NCBI GenBank assembly: GCA_030044485.1
Contig: JASHVQ010000020.1
Coordinates: 1 to 6,453 of the forward strand
Direction: 5' to 3'
DNA: 6,453 nt
Source: Methylovirgula sp.
GTDB lineage: Bacteria; Pseudomonadota; Alphaproteobacteria; Rhizobiales; Beijerinckiaceae
Below the pieces are notes generated by a model, which did no database searches, was not told the DNA's origin, and was given only the letters and a program-made list of their open reading frames with translations. Position 1 is the stretch's first letter; each line of letters opens with the position of its first letter. This document shows positions 4,927-6,453 of this stretch, piece by piece. A program made the position numbers and the translations under genes.

Positions 4927-5766
4927 ATGGCCATCTACGACGCACGCCGGCGCAGCAACGGGATTTGGCTCGCTCTCTGCTATGCCTCGGCCGCCTTCGG
5001 CCTGGGCTGGCTGGTCATCATTCTGGCCACACTTCTGTGGCGCGGGTTCGGCGGACTTTCGCTCGTCGTCTTCACGCAAAATACCCCGCCGCCCGACGAG
5101 AGCGGCGGCTTGCTCAATGCCATCGTCGGGAGCCTGATCATGACGGGGCTCGGCGTCGGGATCGGCACGCCGCTCGGGCTTCTGGCGGGCACCTACATGG
5201 CCGAATACGGCCGTCACTCGAAGCTCACCTTCGTCGTGCGCTTCATCAACGACATTCTGCTCAGCGCCCCCTCGATCGTCATCGGCCTTTTCGTCTATCA
5301 GGTGATGGTGACGCGCATGGGCCATTTCTCGGGCATCGCCGGCGCAGTGGCCTTGGCGGTGATCGTGGTTCCGGTCGTCGTCCGCACCACCGAGGACATG
5401 CTGCTGCTCGTTCCCGGCCCGCTGCGCGAGGCGGCAAGCGCGCTCGGCCTGCCGCGCTCGACTGTCATCCGCAGGGTCGCCTACAAGGCGGCGCGCGCCG
5501 GCCTTATCACCGGCGTGCTGCTCGCCGTGGCGCGGGTCAGCGGCGAAACCGCGCCCTTGTTGTTCACCGCGCTCAACAACCAGTTCTTTAGCACGAACCT
5601 GAACGAGCCCATGGCGAGCCTACCGGCGATAATCTTCCAATTCGCGATGAGCCCCTATGCGGCCTGGCAGAGCCTCGCCTGGAGCGGCGCGTTGATCATC
5701 ACATTCGCCGTGCTTGGCCTGTCGATTTTCGCGCGCGTGCTCGGCGCCAGGGGGGGAACGAGATGA
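4927..5766 (+). CDS. pstA: Phosphate ABC transporter permease PstA
   Basis: PstA is the second membrane subunit of the phosphate transporter, pairing with PstC. The 279-residue protein is hydrophobic throughout, with segments near [23 protein letters not shown] after a short basic N-terminus (DARRR), [76 protein letters not shown] and a final helix before the RGGTR tail. The EAA loop is at about 168-187 ([20 protein letters not shown]), and the following RVSGET is the counterpart of RALGET in PstC. The length is close to that of E. coli PstA. Some alphaproteobacterial PstA proteins are much longer; this one has no such extension. ATG 4927 follows the pstC stop by one base (TGAGATG). Its stop overlaps the pstB start as ATGA, so pstC-pstA-pstB are translationally coupled. 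Confidence 0.97.
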   Translation: MAIYDARRRSNGIWLALCYASAAFGLGWLVIILATLLWRGFGGLSLVVFTQNTPPPDESGGLLNAIVGSLIMTGLGVGIGTPLGLLAGTYMAEYGRHSKLTFVVRFINDILLSAPSIVIGLFVYQVMVTRMGHFSGIAGAVALAVIVVPVVVRTTEDMLLLVPGPLREAASALGLPRSTVIRRVAYKAARAGLITGVLLAVARVSGETAPLLFTALNNQFFSTNLNEPMASLPAIIFQFAMSPYAAWQSLAWSGALIITFAVLGLSIFARVLGARGGTR

Positions 5767-6453
5767 CTATCAACGGAAAAAACGAGCTCCCCACCAAAAT
5801 TTCGGTGAAAGATCTGCAATTCTTCTACGGCGACCACCTGGCGCTGAAGAAGGTCAACATGTCGCTCTACACCAACAAGGTCACGGCGCTGATCGGACCG
5901 TCGGGTTGCGGAAAATCGACGCTGCTGCGCGTCTTGAACCGGATGTACGATCTCTATCCGCACCAGCGGGCCGAAGGCGAGGTCCTGCTCGACGGCGACA
6001 ACATCCTCGACGCCAAACAGGATCTCAACCTGCTGCGCGCCCGCGTCGGGATGGTCTTCCAGAAGCCGACGCCGTTTCCGATGTCGATCTACGACAACAT
6101 CGCCTTTGGCATCAAACTCTACGAGAAACTCCCGAAATCGGAACTCGACGGGCGAGTCGAATCGGCGCTGCGCGGCGCCGCCATCTGGGACGAGGTGCAC
6201 GACAAGCTCAGCGCCAGCGGCCTGTCGCTCTCCGGCGGCCAGCAGCAGCGCCTGTGCATCGCGCGCACCGTCGCCATTCATCCGGAGGTCATACTCTTCG
6301 ACGAGCCTTGTTCGGCGCTCGATCCGATCTCCACAGCCAAAGTCGAGGAGCTTATCGACGAACTGAAGGAAAATTACACGATCGCCATCGTAACGCATAA
6401 TATGCAGCAGGCGGCGCGCGTCTCGGAATACACCGCCTTCATGTACCTCGGCG
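5763..6453 (+). CDS. pstB: Phosphate ABC transporter ATP-binding protein PstB (3' end outside window)
   Basis: PstB is the cytoplasmic ATPase that drives phosphate import through PstCA. The frame is open from ATG 5763 to the end of the window, giving 230 codons; family members are about 250-270 residues, so roughly the last 20-40 are missing. All nucleotide-binding motifs are intact: Walker [10 protein letters not shown] (45-53), Q-loop Q100 inside [15 protein letters not shown], signature LSGGQQQR (156-163), Walker B ILFDEP with D180 and E181, D-loop SALD, and switch H212 in VTHNMQQA. The KPTPFPMSI stretch after the Q-loop and the NRMYDLYP segment after Walker A are typical of PstB and separate it from other importer ATPases. 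The start overlaps the pstA stop by 4 bp (ATGA). In the Pho system PstB also links the transporter to PhoU and PhoR signalling. Confidence 0.98.
   Translation, partial: MTINGKNELPTKISVKDLQFFYGDHLALKKVNMSLYTNKVTALIGPSGCGKSTLLRVLNRMYDLYPHQRAEGEVLLDGDNILDAKQDLNLLRARVGMVFQKPTPFPMSIYDNIAFGIKLYEKLPKSELDGRVESALRGAAIWDEVHDKLSASGLSLSGGQQQRLCIARTVAIHPEVILFDEPCSALDPISTAKVEELIDELKENYTIAIVTHNMQQAARVSEYTAFMYLG

Noticed and set aside
3912..4934. Minus-strand open frame of about 340 codons opposite pstC
   Set aside because: The very Asp/Glu/His/Arg-rich translation is the reverse complement of hydrophobic codons in pstC, not a real protein.
4283..5137. Plus-strand out-of-frame open frame overlapping pstC and pstA
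   Set aside because: It runs across the pstC-pstA junction in another frame and is Arg/His-rich with no domain. The two permease genes explain the region fully.

Overview
The window is GC-rich chromosomal DNA with every gene on the + strand. It very likely comes from an alphaproteobacterium of the order Hyphomicrobiales (Rhizobiales). Three things point there: a C-terminal piece of the alphaproteobacterial low-complexity family TIGR02302/DUF4175, a small HIG1-type twin-transmembrane protein next to it, and the order phoR-pstS-pstC-pstA-pstB. A narrower placement (for example Beijerinckiaceae or Methylocystaceae) would be a guess.

Layout. Positions 1-1364 hold three tightly packed housekeeping genes: the 3' end of a DUF4175 protein with a Gln/Gly-rich tail, a 63-residue two-helix membrane protein, and a PduO-type ATP:cob(I)alamin adenosyltransferase. 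A 103-bp gap (1365-1467) with two short inverted repeats separates them from the phosphate cluster. That cluster contains phoR (1468-2526, sensor kinase), a three-repeat PHO box (2540-2568), pstS (2662-3708), an unusual 224-bp repeat- and hairpin-rich spacer, pstC (3933-4925), pstA (4927-5766) and pstB (5763 to the window end, cut off).

How the genes work together. PstS captures inorganic phosphate in the periplasm and delivers it to the PstC/PstA channel, with PstB as the ATPase. In the known Pho system the PstSCAB transporter, through PhoU, keeps PhoR quiet when phosphate is plentiful. When phosphate is scarce PhoR phosphorylates PhoB, which binds PHO boxes like the one in front of pstS. 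phoU and phoB are not in the window; they are expected just downstream of pstB but cannot be seen.

The protein-coding content is well known and I see no new enzymatic or defence system. The points worth a second look are non-coding or structural: the pstS-pstC spacer (three hairpins, two of them with interchangeable arms, framed by an 11-bp direct repeat and followed by a 22-bp tandem repeat), a PhoR with no visible membrane anchor, and a six-codon mini-ORF that ends on the phoR start codon in an ATGA overlap.
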